Shown here: one piece after another, positions 53,101 through 64,000 of the stretch
How the letters are laid out: each line of letters begins with the position of its first letter
How positions within the stretch are numbered: position 1 is the stretch's first letter
From: Crotophaga sulcirostris
Taxonomy: Eukaryota; Chordata; Aves; Cuculiformes; Crotophagidae
DNA length: 64,000 nucleotides
NCBI GenBank assembly: GCA_013397455.1
Contig: VYZB01000030.1
Coordinates: forward strand, 1,024,334-1,088,333
Reading direction: 5' to 3'
Notes under the pieces: generated by a model
Told to the model about the DNA's origin: nothing
Database searches by the model: none
The model's input: only the letters and a program-made list of their open reading frames with translations
Translations under genes and position numbers: made by a program

Positions 53101-53559
53101 CATAAGGAAGTAAAATCAACTGAGACCTAAAAAGCCTCCCAGAGGCACCATTGCTAGCTTATGAAATCTATGGACTCAAATTGCTGGAGTACAAGTCTGT
53201 TCTGGAAGTTGTAGTGCTGTGGTTTCATTGTGGTCTTATATGCTTCCCTTGGCCACTGCTGGCCAGAGGACACTAAATTATTTGGAATTTCAGCTTAAGC
53301 TCATGCAGCTGCTCTTTTCTTGCCTGGCTAATTAACTTTGTGCTTAGAATACCTGTTTCTCATTTCATTTTCATTGTATCTATGATTAAAATGTAGGGAT
53401 ATAGGACTACAGTCATTGCTGGATCACTTTTTTCAGAGCCTTTCTTCACTGGCAACTGAGCCTAACAGTCCCATTATAAGCAATTCAAGCTCCCTTTTCA
53501 AAGTCGTTAGGTTGTTCATCCCATTGTTGCCAACAGGATGTTTCAGAGCTTCATTTTTC
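35113..53559 (+). other. AGBL1 intron 5, first part
   Basis: About 18.4 kb of AT-rich DNA without a recognisable exon. The longest open frames (47856-48230, 124 codons; 52534-52947, 137 codons, both +) show no domain, no flanking splice logic and ordinary intronic base composition, so I do not call them genes. An A/C-rich tract lies at 51764-51800 and an A run near 50567-50578. Confidence 0.75.
51764..51800. repeat. A/C-rich low-complexity tract
   Basis: Long A runs broken by CC and CCCC (AAAAACCAAAAAAAAAACCCC pattern), like the tract at 433-475. It lies in intron 5. Confidence 0.8.
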
Positions 53560-54640
53560 CAGTACTTAAAAACTATCCTTTAATTTCCAGTTGAAATTTA
53601 TTCATGGCCATTTTATATCCATTTGTCCTTGTGCCAACTTTATTCTTTAGCATAAGTAGCTTTCTGCCTTCCTCAGTGTTTATTTCTCCCCCACCTAGTG
53701 TGTCTGTGGAGAACAATCAAGTCACCTCTTAACCATCATTTTGCTAAGGTGAGAAAACTGTGATCTTTATGACTCCTCACGAGATACATCTTGTTACCAT
53801 AATGCTTAGCACTTTTCTGCACAGTTCCTTCTGAGTACTGCACACAGCTGGTCGGGTGAAGCCTTGTATGAAAACATTCGTGCTTTCCCTCCTCCACTCA
53901 CAGTGGCTTTCCTGAGACCTCAGGAAAATCTGTCCTTTTCATGGTTGTCACCTTGCTGGGTCATGCTTGTTCTCATCCTCTAATGGGCTTATATGTCCAG
54001 AGTGTCTTTCTACTCCCTTTCAAATTATGAGCCCCTGCTCATAACAGCAATTTTTATCATAATAAACCCTAAATGCGTAACATTGCACTTTAACTATTGC
54101 ATTTCATCACATTTCTATTGCTTCAGAACTCAAAAACTTCCTGTTACTCCTGTAAAATATTCTGAACTCCCTGCCGTTGGCAGCAGCTCCTGCCTTCACA
54201 TGGTCAGCAGATTTTGTTAGTATACTCTGACTTTTTGTGCCAAGGTTATTAACGAAAAGATAAAATAAGATCAGTCTCAAAACATCCTTGAGGACTTTCA
54301 CATTAACTTCCCTCCAGACTAATAATTCCTCTTTTGGCACAAAATCCTGTCATTACCTCTTTAACCTGTTCCTTACCCACACTGCAGTTCTTACAGTGCT
54401 CACCATGTCTCCCAGCTTGGCTAATAATTTCCAGTGTGGCACCATATCAAATGCTTTATTGTGGTACAGATAAATTGGATCTACCACATTTCCCTTTCCT
54501 AGATAAATCGATTATCTTCTCAAAGAAAGATATCAGGTTAGACTGCTTTGATCTATTCTTGGTAAGTCCATTTTATCCCTTAAACCCATTTTTTTTGTTT
54601 TGCAGTTTGCCCTCATGTCTTTATTTGTTCTTTCCAACTT
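53560..54640 (-). mobile_element. Old, decayed CR1-clade LINE fragment (reverse transcriptase), antisense
   Basis: On the minus strand, around 54480-54350, the DNA reads VVDPIYLYHNKAFDMVPHWK, a degraded form of the Y-L-D-F-x-K-A-F-D-x-V-P-H motif of CR1/L2-type reverse transcriptases. Further on (54340-54107) it reads LFYLFVNNLGTKSQSILTKS then ADHVKAGAAANGREF. This corresponds to the L-F-x-x-F-I-N-D-L-G...F-A-D-D-T-K-L-G-G region, but the catalytic F-A-D-D is changed to S-A-D-H. The downstream part (about 53800-53600) parallels the CR1 C-terminal region, also seen at 13026-13211. Many stops and indels indicate great age. It is much more diverged than the CR1 copies at 12697 and 56238, so it is probably an ancient amniote family. 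Outer limits are approximate. Confidence 0.75.
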
Positions 54641-56237
54641 TGTTCTGAAGTAATGCATGCTATTGAGGGCTACTGGGACTGCACCTGCTTATGACTCACT
54701 GTAGATTACATGCTGTAGAACATACAGAATACTGCATATTGCTTATGCCAAAATCCTTATGATGAATTGCAGTACTTGAAGAGATTAAATGTACTGGTTT
54801 GGTTCCACTTTATTTTATTGCAGTCCTATGTACAGGCATGGACTGAAAGGAGGATGTGTTTAGGCTGTTAGCCTAGGATGTGGGAAATCCAGCTATCTAC
54901 AGCTGTAGGTCTATTATGTTGCTTCAGAAGTAGGTGGGGATTATGAAAATTTCTGATTCTGCTATGTGGTGGTGCTGGGATTTGGATGATACCACCCTTA
55001 ATTTTTTACTTTTTTAGGGCATGTCTGAATTTTCTGTCCCGTGGTACCATCTGGGTGGTTTTATTTACATCTTTAGCAGTTGCAAACCTGTTTTATCAGG
55101 TCACATTAAAAGCACAACTAGTTCTTATCCCTTGACTCTGAGCAGACCAGGTCCCTCCAAGCCTGGAGAAGTGAAGTGGCTCAGGGTGGTTAAAGCTGTT
55201 GAAGGATCAGTTATGGTATGACCAGGAAGAGTTTAAATTTTCTGGTTTGCTGGCAGTGTTAACATTATGATAGTGGTGTAGCTTTACTGAAACACTTTGC
55301 AGTGGTTGTAAGCACCCCCTAAAAAAGCCAGATTCCTACAGGAAATCCTTAGATCTCTTCTGGTTCGGGCCAGAAACACTCTGGTCCTTCCTTTGTTGTT
55401 CTGCTGTTCTGATGTGAGATTGAGTCATTACCTTGAACCTGCAAATGTAGGCATGAAATGTAGTCTCCTTCACAAGGTATATACTTAAGGGTGAGTATTG
55501 AGGAGATGTTCTGGATGGAATTTTGTTTGGGACAAAGTAAACAGTTCTAAACTTTTAAATCAGGGAAAACCTTGAGTGATAAATGTCTGTGGTGTATCCC
55601 TTTTCTGAGCGTAGTGAATAGCTGGTGGATGACAGTATTCCTCCCACCAGCTGAATAATCACTGTTTAGGTGGAGTTAAATAAGCAGTGAGAGCATGACT
55701 GTGCTTCCATTGGTGAGATTCTTAGCAACAGATTTCCTGTTCTATCTGTATTTGTGTGCATTTGTTTTGCAGTTAGTTTGTAAAGCTGTTGCTGAATTCT
55801 CAGAGATTCATTATGAAAGAATGATATTAGATAGGAATGTTGACCCAACATCAGCAAGAAGCAGCTCTTGAATCCTTCTTAGTCTCTCAGTTGCTGTTAG
55901 GATACACATTTAACAGCAGCTTGATGACAAAAAATATTTCTATTTTACTGCAGGATGATAATTGGCTCAGTATGGAGGTTAATACGATTTTGTTTGGGGA
56001 TTGGTTTGTAAAAGGATTACATTTTAAGGAATCTTTGGGCATGGAGGGGTTGTAGCTGTATTTATTTAATCAGCTGTGGGCACTTGAAACTTCACAGCAG
56101 TAAGCCAGGTTAGAACATGAATCTTCTTGCTTCAGAGGAGCATGACTGGAAAATAAAACCTTTTGTGGAGCTAGTGGGATGGAGATTATACTACATGAGG
56201 CAGACATGTGCTCCAGATGGTGGGGAATGAGGATGTA
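54641..56237 (+). other. AGBL1 intron 5, between the two LINE fragments
   Basis: About 1.6 kb of AT-rich intronic sequence. I see no exon, RNA gene or repeat with definable ends. Confidence 0.7.
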
Positions 56238-56344
56238 GGATCATGGAATCATAGAATTACCTTAGTTGGAAGGGACCCAAAAGGATCATCAAGTCCAACT
56301 CCTGTCCCTACACAGGACACTCCCAACATTCACACCATGTTTCT
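56238..56344 (-). mobile_element. Short CR1 3'-end fragment, antisense
   Basis: GGATCATGGAATCATAGAAT followed by TAGTTGGAAGGGACCCAAAA and GGATCATCAAGTCCAACTCC is the reverse complement of the CR1 3' UTR and terminal repeat. Only about 105 bases are left, and the upstream part has been lost by 5' truncation. It lies in intron 5, about 770 bases before exon 6. Confidence 0.88.
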
Positions 56345-57110
56345 GTTTGGCTTTTCTAACTGCAAATGTTAGTGACCACCTCCCATTCAAACTAGTGCTA
56401 CTGTGACTCAGGCAGGTTGAGTCACTTACCTGCACATTGAAATGACACAAAAGGTCAACAGAGAGCTCTCTGTGTATCTTTCCCCTCAACACACTTACTT
56501 TTAAAGCTCAGGGGAGCAAGCGGTCTTAGCACAGAGCTTTAGCATCTGTCTTGCAAGTCCTCATCTGAGTGGGGAACTTCACATGTCGCTGCAATGCAAG
56601 GCACTGTCACAACTAAAAGAAACTAAATTTTCTTTTTGGTTAAATCTGGTGAGAGGAAGGACCGAGGTGAAGCTTGTTTTGGGAAAATGGAGAAGGGAGT
56701 AGAATTTGGCTGGAAATACTGACACGGATGCTTGATGCAGAAGTTATCACCTATTGATGTGGATAGAAGGACTGGTGTTTGGAGAGGGGCATTTGCTGAG
56801 TCTCTGATATGAAGAAATAGCTCTGGGGCAGCAGTTTCAAGACGTGCTTCATTACTTTGGATATGTGGGTGTTGCTTTAAATTTAATGGTCACTACAAAT
56901 CAGTGTAACTGAAACTAGAGGGGTGATGGTCTTTTAGAATAACTGAGTCACCCTCAGAGACTGGATTCTCTGCTGGTGTAAAACATTGCAGATCTCACCA
57001 AGTCCACCATAAGCTGTTGATTTTAGACCTGGCCAACAAGACTGTGAAGATGAAGATTACAAAAACTATTGAAGAAATTGACATTATTTCTCAATCTCTT
57101 CCTTCCCCAG
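56345..57110 (+). other. AGBL1 intron 5, last part
   Basis: About 770 bases of intronic sequence ending in a strong acceptor (CTCTTCCTTCCCCAG). Nothing else is recognisable. Confidence 0.75.
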
Positions 57111-57148
57111 GGCAGCCATTGAGGCTCTGGCAGCTTTGCTGAAATCAA
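57111..57148 (+). CDS. AGBL1: AGBL1 coding exon 6 (residues 163-175 and first base of residue 176)
   Basis: This very short exon (38 bases) follows CTTCCCCAG and ends TCA A|GTAAGT, a near-perfect donor. The first base completes Arg163, giving R-AAIEALAALLKS and the first base of the next codon, expected to be lysine. R-A-A-x-x-(A/V)-L-A-A-L-L-K-S is a conserved CCP1/CCP4 helix. The family continues with a lysine/asparagine/arginine-rich turn and R-G-Y-V, which I could not find in the remaining 6.8 kb. Exon 7 is therefore beyond the window. Confidence 0.9.
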
Positions 57149-58635
57149 GTAAGTTTTTTATTATTATTTTTTTCCTTCCTATTCTTTCTGTGCTGTGCTG
57201 CTGGACAGAACGATCCCACTGAACCTCTTTCTCCCTTGGTATCCACCTCTTCTCTCAATCTCAAAGAGTGCTGCTTAACAAAGAAAAGCAGTAATGCAGT
57301 GTGTCTAGCTATGATTTTTGGAGCCCCATGGCTCTGAACAGATGGCGCTATGAGAGATGGTGCTCTAGGTCTCAGAGCAAGTGCTGAGGGAACCTGACTA
57401 GATCTTTATTTTGAGTGTTTAGGGAACAGTGGTTGTCCTGCAGCTTCGTACACTGGAAAAAATGGGTAACTGCTCCAGCTAGTGATAAAAGCTTATTGTT
57501 CTGTTCCAGCATCACTGGAGAGTGGGGGCAGGAACTCTCTATCTTGTGGTGCTGTTTTACTATGTGCTTACCTGGTAACTGACAATGACCCTGTTGGCAA
57601 AGGTTTGGAAAACTTCTGCAGTCCGAAAGAGATGACCTTATTCTCCCTTGCAAGCTTGTCAGGTTTGATAATGTGCACACAGGGCTGAGACCCAGTGATT
57701 GCCAGAGTACAGCCCTGCTATGGCAGGCTGTGTTTAACATTTGCACCAGCTGGCTTGGGCTGTTGAAGACCTTAATATGGGTTCTTGGTCATGCACTGCT
57801 GGTGTGACTATTCCTGAAATGAACGTGCTACTCCTTTTTTGCCTTTATCCTATCCATAAACACTTAGGTTTTTATTACCGGAATTTAATAAAACTTTGAT
57901 TAAGAAAGAGCACTCTACTATTGCAGACAATCTACTCTACGATAAATCACAATGGTGTATTGTCCTTCTCTCTCACCCCTTTTCTTCCCCTCCCTTTCTC
58001 CTTTTCATAGTATTAGGAATAAATGCGTTTGTGAAAAATTGTAGCCCTGGAAGCAGTGCTTAAATGAGCACGCAGCAACGGGATCGTGTCCGAGTTGCAT
58101 CAGCTCAAGTGATGAATTCTGAAATAATGCCTCAGTATTAACCTTGCTTCCTAGATTTAAAGGTCACATTATTGCAACAAGGAAAGACCTTCTGGTTTGA
58201 GCACTAAATCTTAATAAAGGGGTTGTGGGGCTATGCCATAGCTGCTTGCAATACAAAAGCAAAATTAACCTTCAGAGTAGAAATTTACAGAGAAGGTTGG
58301 AAAAGTGGAGCAAAGAACTGAAAACTCATCAGGCAGCTTGAGATTTTCTCCTGCACACTGTTTTATGGTAAGCACTATGAAGTGAAATTCTGTTGTCCTA
58401 AGATATTTATAGGATAAGTCTTCTACTTGAAGGCTTGTTCTGGGTCTACAGATGAGAACAGTATATAGAAGTGGAGGACTAATTACCAAGGGAAATTGTG
58501 CAGTGTAGTCTCCTGGGGAGTTGTAAATACATGTTATAAAAGTTGGGAGGGAAGCTGAGGATCATCTAGGCAATCTAAAAAGATTGGATTCAGCTCCAAA
58601 TTCTCCCAACCCTTTTTCTCCTGGGGTGAGGTAAG

Positions 58636-58663
58636 TTTTTTTGGTTTTGGTTTTTTTTTTTTT
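58636..58663. repeat. T-rich low-complexity tract
   Basis: T runs broken by GG, ending in 13 T. It lies in intron 6. The opposite strand gives a lysine-rich frame that is not a gene. Confidence 0.75.
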
Positions 58664-61600
58664 AATCTATTTGCTCTTAGAGCTTTTTTTTTGTGACTCT
58701 TCTCAGTCAATTTACGTTGTGAAGACATCTTGGCTCTTCCTTTTTATGTTGTTTTGGGCTTTAGGAAGTGCATAGAGGGTTTTCAGTATTGGAAGAACAC
58801 GTTGATCATTCTGGTTGTTTGTTTAATGTGCTGTCACAGAAGGTACAAAAAAAGAACTCCAAAGAGAATTTAGTCTATTGAGCAACACAGTCTGTACATT
58901 GCCACTATGGTTGATCACTGTGATGCACAGATTAGGAGTCTTATGTTCATTGGTGCTGTTGACCATTGCAAACAAAACACATTGCTTGAGAGAGACATTT
59001 CTTTGCCTGGAGACATCCTTGGCGGTTTCCTTTTTTGACCTTTTCTTTATCATTTACAACTGAGCAACACTGCTGCAGTAATGCTACCTACTGATGGAGA
59101 ACTTTTTTGGAGAAAACACATGGTCTGTTTTCAGCTGATATTCTTTTAAGGCACTGGAAGTGAGATTTGGGAAATGGTGCCAATACAGTGCAACCAAATA
59201 GAGCATGTCAGCCCACAAGTCAGCCTGAACTGTGTTTTCTGATGTTTTCAGCAGTTTGATGCTGGGTGGTCAAGAATGTCTTTTAGTTTTCTCCTTGTCT
59301 TGTGGCTCAGGACACAAGAAGCTCCAGGCTTTTGGAGCAGGCTGCTCTGGTAGTTGCATACAAATGAACAGGCTGTGTCTTTTGGAAAGCGTGGGTCAGG
59401 AGATGCGAAAAACAGCTCTGGCTCTTCCAGAGATAAATTTACCATGGCTGGAAAAGAGCTGAATTCTTTTTCGTGATTGTATCAGGACAGATTTGTTTGT
59501 CACAGTTAATTTATTTATGCCCATGACCCCGATGCCTTTGAATGGTGTAGGGGTTCTTAGAAAGTTAAAAATCAAATCTGCTTAATGCTATATAGCACTT
59601 GAAAATTGCTTAGGAAAACAAGAGGTAAAACTGTACATGGCAAAGCACCCAGAAGCCCTTTAGCATGCTTTGGACAGGATACAAGCTAAATGGGAAGCAG
59701 GAATCCTGGAATGCTCTACAGCACTGGATTAGGAGACTGATTATTGAGAGATTTTGAGACGTGCAGTAACCCACTGGCTGGGAAATAATGATAAGATTTG
59801 ATTTTGCTGGGAGTGAAGGCTATAAAACAGTTAGGACAAGAACACACCTGTTCTTGAGCGTCTCCCTGTAGGGCTGTTGTATCCTTAAGTGTTTTAGCCC
59901 AAAGTGATCCCAAGGGTCATGGTTATACATGGAGTTGTGCTGGAGGGTAAGTTTTCCTCTTGCTTTTGGCAGCGAGCTGCAACGGGAAAACACACAGTAG
60001 TTTTATAGGGAGCAGGCAGATGGCAGTGTGTCTCCCTGATGGATTCAGAAACATCCATCTTCAGCTCCTCAGGCTTCCCTCAGCTGTGCTTGAGACTTTG
60101 TCCATTTGCAAAGGCAAGGACTGGCTAGAAACTTTTTGGCCTCTGTCTCTTTCCTAACAGTAGCTGATGCTAAATGTTCGCTTAACAAGTGTGTAACTGC
60201 AAGAAGTAAGACCTGCCGGAGAAGAAGGCATCAGTGTAAGAGAAAACTACCACTCCTGCTGCACTTGGGAAATTGTTGCTGTTGTATTTCAGAGGTGAAA
60301 ATATTAAACTATCCGAAGAAAGAAGTGATGGGATGCACAAACTTGTGCTTCATCCAAAATGGGGAAGAAATGCTTGGAAAGCCAGTGTAAGATGAGATTG
60401 ACATTGGTAGTCCTGTTCCCCTTTACATAGTGCAAATCGATGATAGTCATTAAAGATGGTGAATAATGGAAGAATAGAAGTCTAGGTCCCTTCTAATGAC
60501 AGTGATGCATCTTTCTATCTGTGGAAGCTTGGATTACTGATGTAGAGGTGTTTCTTGCCTGACCATCAGCCAGTCTCTCACTCCTGACTTCTTATCTCTT
60601 TCTAAGCATCCCAGATTACTTTACCAGTCCTTACATGCTACTCTTCCAGCTGCTTGGTAAATATTTATAATGGTGTTGCAGTACCTTGAGAACATTAGGA
60701 GTTTTTTTTCTCTTTTCTTGGATGTTACAGTCAAGCTTTCCAGTATTACACCTGTCTATCCTTCCTTCTTCAATTTCTAGATGCTTACTACAGCCCAGGG
60801 TGTCGATGGAAGTGTGTAGACACCAATAGCTGTAGATAAACTGAGATGGGCTGAAGCACAGCATCCTTTGGAGTTTCTTCTCTCTTTCCCAGGGTATTAT
60901 ATTGCTACTTTCTCCAGCCTCCTTTGGTTTTGTTCTACTTTTATTCTGCACATCTGTCTTTGTATCTTGCTCCAGCTCTGTCTTAAAGCCTGGGGAGCTC
61001 ATCATTAAGTCCTCTTCTGACTGCGGGAGGCCCACATGTGGATGGGGTATACCCCAGCTGGAGTCCAAGTTCATTTGAGCAGCGGTGGAAGGCAAGGGCT
61101 ATCCTCCATGTGGGCTCTATTGCTTTTAGTGAGTTCACCACCCAAAATAAAGCAGGCAAACCATTCCCAGTTTTGAGGGAGTGGAAGAAAAGTGGACACC
61201 TGCTTTATAAGTGCAGGTAAGTGCATATGCAGGGGTTTGCAGGCTGAAGGCAAGTGTGATGGACCAAACTGGCCACAGCCACTCTGCACCTCGAGCCACA
61301 CGGTGGCGATGTGATTATAGGGATCCCCACTCCCACCAGTGCTTAATCCTGTATTTATTTTTGGTGAGTAATTTGTTTATCAGTAGGTTATTTTAATATA
61401 ATTTTGGTTGTATTTGTTATTCCTGACTATCTGTGCTTCCCAGAATTAACAGCTTGCCCGTCTTTAAGAAAATTAGCTAGAGCTGATCTCTGAGGCATTT
61501 GCTCAGTGGATATTGAAGGAACTGGCTGGGGAAATGGGAAGGGCCCTTGTTGCAAAGCTTGCCTAGTAAAATTGTAATAAGCAATTTAAAAAGACAGGTT

Positions 61601-61670
61601 GTGGTGACCCCGTGATCATGCTTATTTTATTAAGACAATTCTGAGCGCTAACAGCAGTTATTGCTGGTGG

Positions 61671-61785
61671 CCTTTCCCCTCTCTTTCTATATCTCTTCCT
61701 TCCTCCTCTTGTCGTCTTTATCCTCTTGCCTTCCCTTCCCCCCCTCCAGACTTTCATCTCACTTTTCTCCTCATCTTCCATCAAC
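61671..61785. repeat. Polypyrimidine (C/T)-rich stretch
   Basis: About 115 bases composed almost wholly of C and T on the + strand, with an internal C run at about 61737-61746. It is purine-rich on the other strand. There is no regular repeat unit, and it is followed by no acceptor-exon pair that I can support. Confidence 0.6.
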
Positions 61786-64000
61786 TAACCTTTATTTAAC
61801 CTTTCACCCCTGTTTTATTTTCATCAAAGTGTAAGGATTATGTCTTGTGGCTGATGCAGTACAATAATTGGTGTCATTCTTTTCCTTTTATGCTGGTATC
61901 AAGGAGGGGCAAGTAACTCTGCAAGGAAGAGAAAGCGATGTTCTAGCACATAAGCAGATTATGATTTCTGAAAGACCTGCACCCTCTATGTCAGAATTAA
62001 CGTTTTGTAACAGATCTACCGATGCAGGTCTTTGATCTTGAGTCAAAATAGCCCTATGATTACAACATGTCAGTTCCTGCAGCCAACAGCACAACCTTTG
62101 TGATTTGCCTAACACTTTGCCAGGGACTCATTTCTCTTGATCAGTTTAAGACTTCATTACCCACCTCAGGATTCAAATCTATTATCAGAACTTACAGGAT
62201 ATTGTGATCAGAGTTGAATTTTGGAAATAATTCCTTTCATAATAATCTAAAACAGGTTCTTTGTCTATCCTTTCTTCCTGAATTTCAGAATGAAAATAAT
62301 CTTGATTCTATAGTTTTAATTTTATCTCTCTGGGGGAAAGAATTATTTTTGAACGTCCTTTATATTCCCTTCCCCAAGACTGCTTTTCTTTCATAAACAT
62401 ATCCCAAACTGAAAATAACTCGTTGCTCTAGAGAAAAAGGTTGGTTTCATCTCCTGGGGCACGGCAGCTTCCCACTGTTTTGCTCCTGAGGGGTGGGTAT
62501 AATAGAACTAAAGTGTCAAGGAGCTGCTCTGACATTCTTAATAGTGATTGCTTACTGCCTTTGTCTTGGCATAGACAGTGTTTGTGCCTCCAGTGATGAT
62601 CTGGCTTCAGAAAATTCAGTGGTTGAATTTGAGGAAGTTTTCCAAATTCTAGCATCCTTATTTGAACTCTTTCAAATCGCTTTGGTCAGAAAAATCAAGC
62701 TGGAAATTTTGTGCAAAAAATGGGGGTGTTTTTGTGGCTTTCCAGCTTACTGTTAAGTTGTAACCAGAAGACGCTGTGAAAATGAAAAATAAAGGGGGGA
62801 AAAAAGAAACTATTTTAAAAATCCCTTCCTTCTGGGGCTAGTTCAAAAGTTTTGGAAGGGGTTGGCTTGCTTTTTCTTAATTTTTACATATGAACAATGT
62901 AACAAAGGCAAATTAGAGAAGAATCACTGTGTCATGATACAGTTTGTCTGACTGCCACTGAATTGACCAACAACTGGAACTAAATAAAGTATTTTTTAGT
63001 AGAGAGAATGAGCTGTTCTTGTACTGAAGTAAAGCTTGTGGCTGTTTCCTGGTCTATGAGCAAACCATAGCACTTGTAGTTGCTAGCAAATCCTGCCTGC
63101 ATTCTCTACCTTTGTGCCAGTGTTATTAGTCTATCCTAAATGCTTAAATAAATGCCTGGACTCTGAATTTTACGGGGCACAATTACAATAATCTTTTGGC
63201 TTCCAACAAGAGTTGAGCTAATACCAGCTTCTTGCAGGAACTATAGAGCCCACTGGGTCTGAATTCATCCCATCATTTGATGGGTGATTAGGTTTCTCCA
63301 TGGGGACAATTAATTTTGTTTCTATAGGGAACCCCCATGATTATCTGTAGGAAAAATGGCCTCTCAATGACTGAATACAGTAGCCGATTTCTCTTTGCTT
63401 TAGGAGATATCTTGCATCTTTAATTCACAAGAGGCAATCACTAGAGTAGAGTGGAAAAGTTGGAGATTTTCTCATTCCTTTTGCTCCTTTAGGGATCATA
63501 GGGTTAATTTAGCAGAGCATTCTTATCTCCAAACTGTGGCAATGTATGTTCTTGGCATAATGAATCAGCTGAGTGGCATCAACAAAGAGATTTAAGCAGA
63601 TAGACAGAAAGATAAATATCTCTTTGTTCTGCCTGGTAAGCAGTGCATTGCTCATCATATTTCAGGTGGACTGTAATTCAGTTTTGTGATTAAATATGCT
63701 GCATGGTTTTTTTCCCAGTGGTCCTTGTGTTCCTGCCAAACACTTCAAAGGAGACTTGAATGTGAGGAGGGCTTCAGAAATGTCCACAGAAACACTGGCA
63801 GTCGTGAGACTTTTATCTGCTAGACTGAAACCCTGGCTTTAGAGTCTTTGTCCCCAGCGCAAAATCAGAATTCTGTCAAAACTGAGAATTTCTTTGTAGT
63901 GTGACCCCCTTGTTAATTTAGATACATCTTTAACGATTTGATGCTTCTCCACATTCCTGTGCATTCAATGTGTGGCTACTCAGGCCAGATACTCTGTACT

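Larger units (their letters stand above)
9154..64000 (+). other. AGBL1: AGBL1 (CCP4) gene, 5' part, continuing beyond the right edge
   Basis: Six exons on the + strand join without a frame error into 175 residues that begin MAEREASGLQ and end AALLKS. The order of blocks matches what I recall of AGBL1/CCP4 from other vertebrates, including [40 protein letters not shown] and LGINGAMELLFK. CCP1 (AGTPBP1) is the close relative, but the start and the [10 protein letters not shown] and GINGAMELLF blocks fit AGBL1 better. The family are cytosolic M14B metallocarboxypeptidases that trim glutamate from polyglutamylated tubulin and other proteins. Only the N-terminal helical, ARM-like region lies here. 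The zinc-binding and catalytic residues are encoded downstream. Splice phases are 0, 1, 1, 1, 2, 1. No stop or frameshift interrupts the frame, so the gene appears intact as far as it is visible. Confidence 0.92.
57149..64000 (+). other. AGBL1 intron 6, incomplete
   Basis: The intron begins GTAAGT and runs to the window edge. I looked for the next AGBL1 block (lysine, serine/asparagine, R-R-A-V-x-R-G-Y-V) and did not find it. Low-complexity features are a T-rich run at 58636-58663 and a C/T-rich stretch at 61671-61785. The 154-codon minus frame at 60631-61095 is unrecognised and probably chance. Confidence 0.75.

Noticed and set aside
60150..60230. Possible exon after TTCCTAACAG, with an arginine-rich peptide
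   Set aside because: I tested it as AGBL1 exon 7. The expected R-R-A-V-x-R-G-Y-V block is not there, and the reading frame required by exon 6 does not continue sensibly.
60631..61095. 154-codon open frame on the minus strand in intron 6
   Set aside because: This is among the longest frames in the window, but the peptide matches nothing I know and has no coding-like composition. A conservation test would be needed to revive it.
1..64000. tRNA, rRNA, CRISPR or bacterial-type operons
   Set aside because: I looked for B-box-like GGTTCRAATCC words and for direct repeats with regular spacing and found none that held up. The window is vertebrate intron and flank.

Overview
This is a vertebrate nuclear window, almost certainly from a bird. 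It holds no bacterial-type gene layout. The sequence is about 60% A+T and consists mostly of non-coding DNA broken by short exons with consensus splice sites. The recognisable interspersed repeats are CR1-clade LINEs, including CR1 3' ends with the ATTCTATGATT-type terminus. Repeat density is low, as is usual in bird genomes. I cannot name the species.

The only gene I recognise with confidence is AGBL1 (cytosolic carboxypeptidase 4, CCP4), on the + strand. Its start codon is at 9154 and the gene runs off the right edge. Six coding exons are present: 9154-9204, 29592-29655, 30998-31144, 32587-32718, 35019-35112 and 57111-57148. They join in a continuous reading frame (526 nt, 175 codons plus one base) and read as the N-terminal, armadillo-like helical part of the CCP1/CCP4 family. 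The M14 zinc carboxypeptidase domain, which removes glutamates from tubulin tails, is encoded by later exons outside the window. Introns 1 (about 20.4 kb) and 5 (about 22.0 kb) make up most of the window. Exons 2 to 5 are clustered within 5.5 kb.

Layout: 1-9153 is 5' flanking DNA with one unassigned candidate exon (2106-2201) and a GC-richer block with a TATA-like box just upstream of AGBL1 (8349-8910). 9205-29591 is intron 1, with a 5'-truncated antisense CR1 at 12697-13216. 29592-35112 is the exon 2-5 cluster. Intron 3 there carries a sense CR1 that keeps ORF1-like sequence but joins it directly to a CR1 3' terminus. 35113-57110 is intron 5, with an old, decayed reverse-transcriptase fragment (about 53560-54640, antisense) and a short CR1 tail (56238-56344). 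57149-64000 is the start of intron 6.

I found no convincing RNA gene, CRISPR array, or new multi-gene system. The points most worth a second look are the orphan exon candidate at 2106-2201, the ORF2-less CR1 in intron 3, and the weak splice donor of exon 3 beside it.
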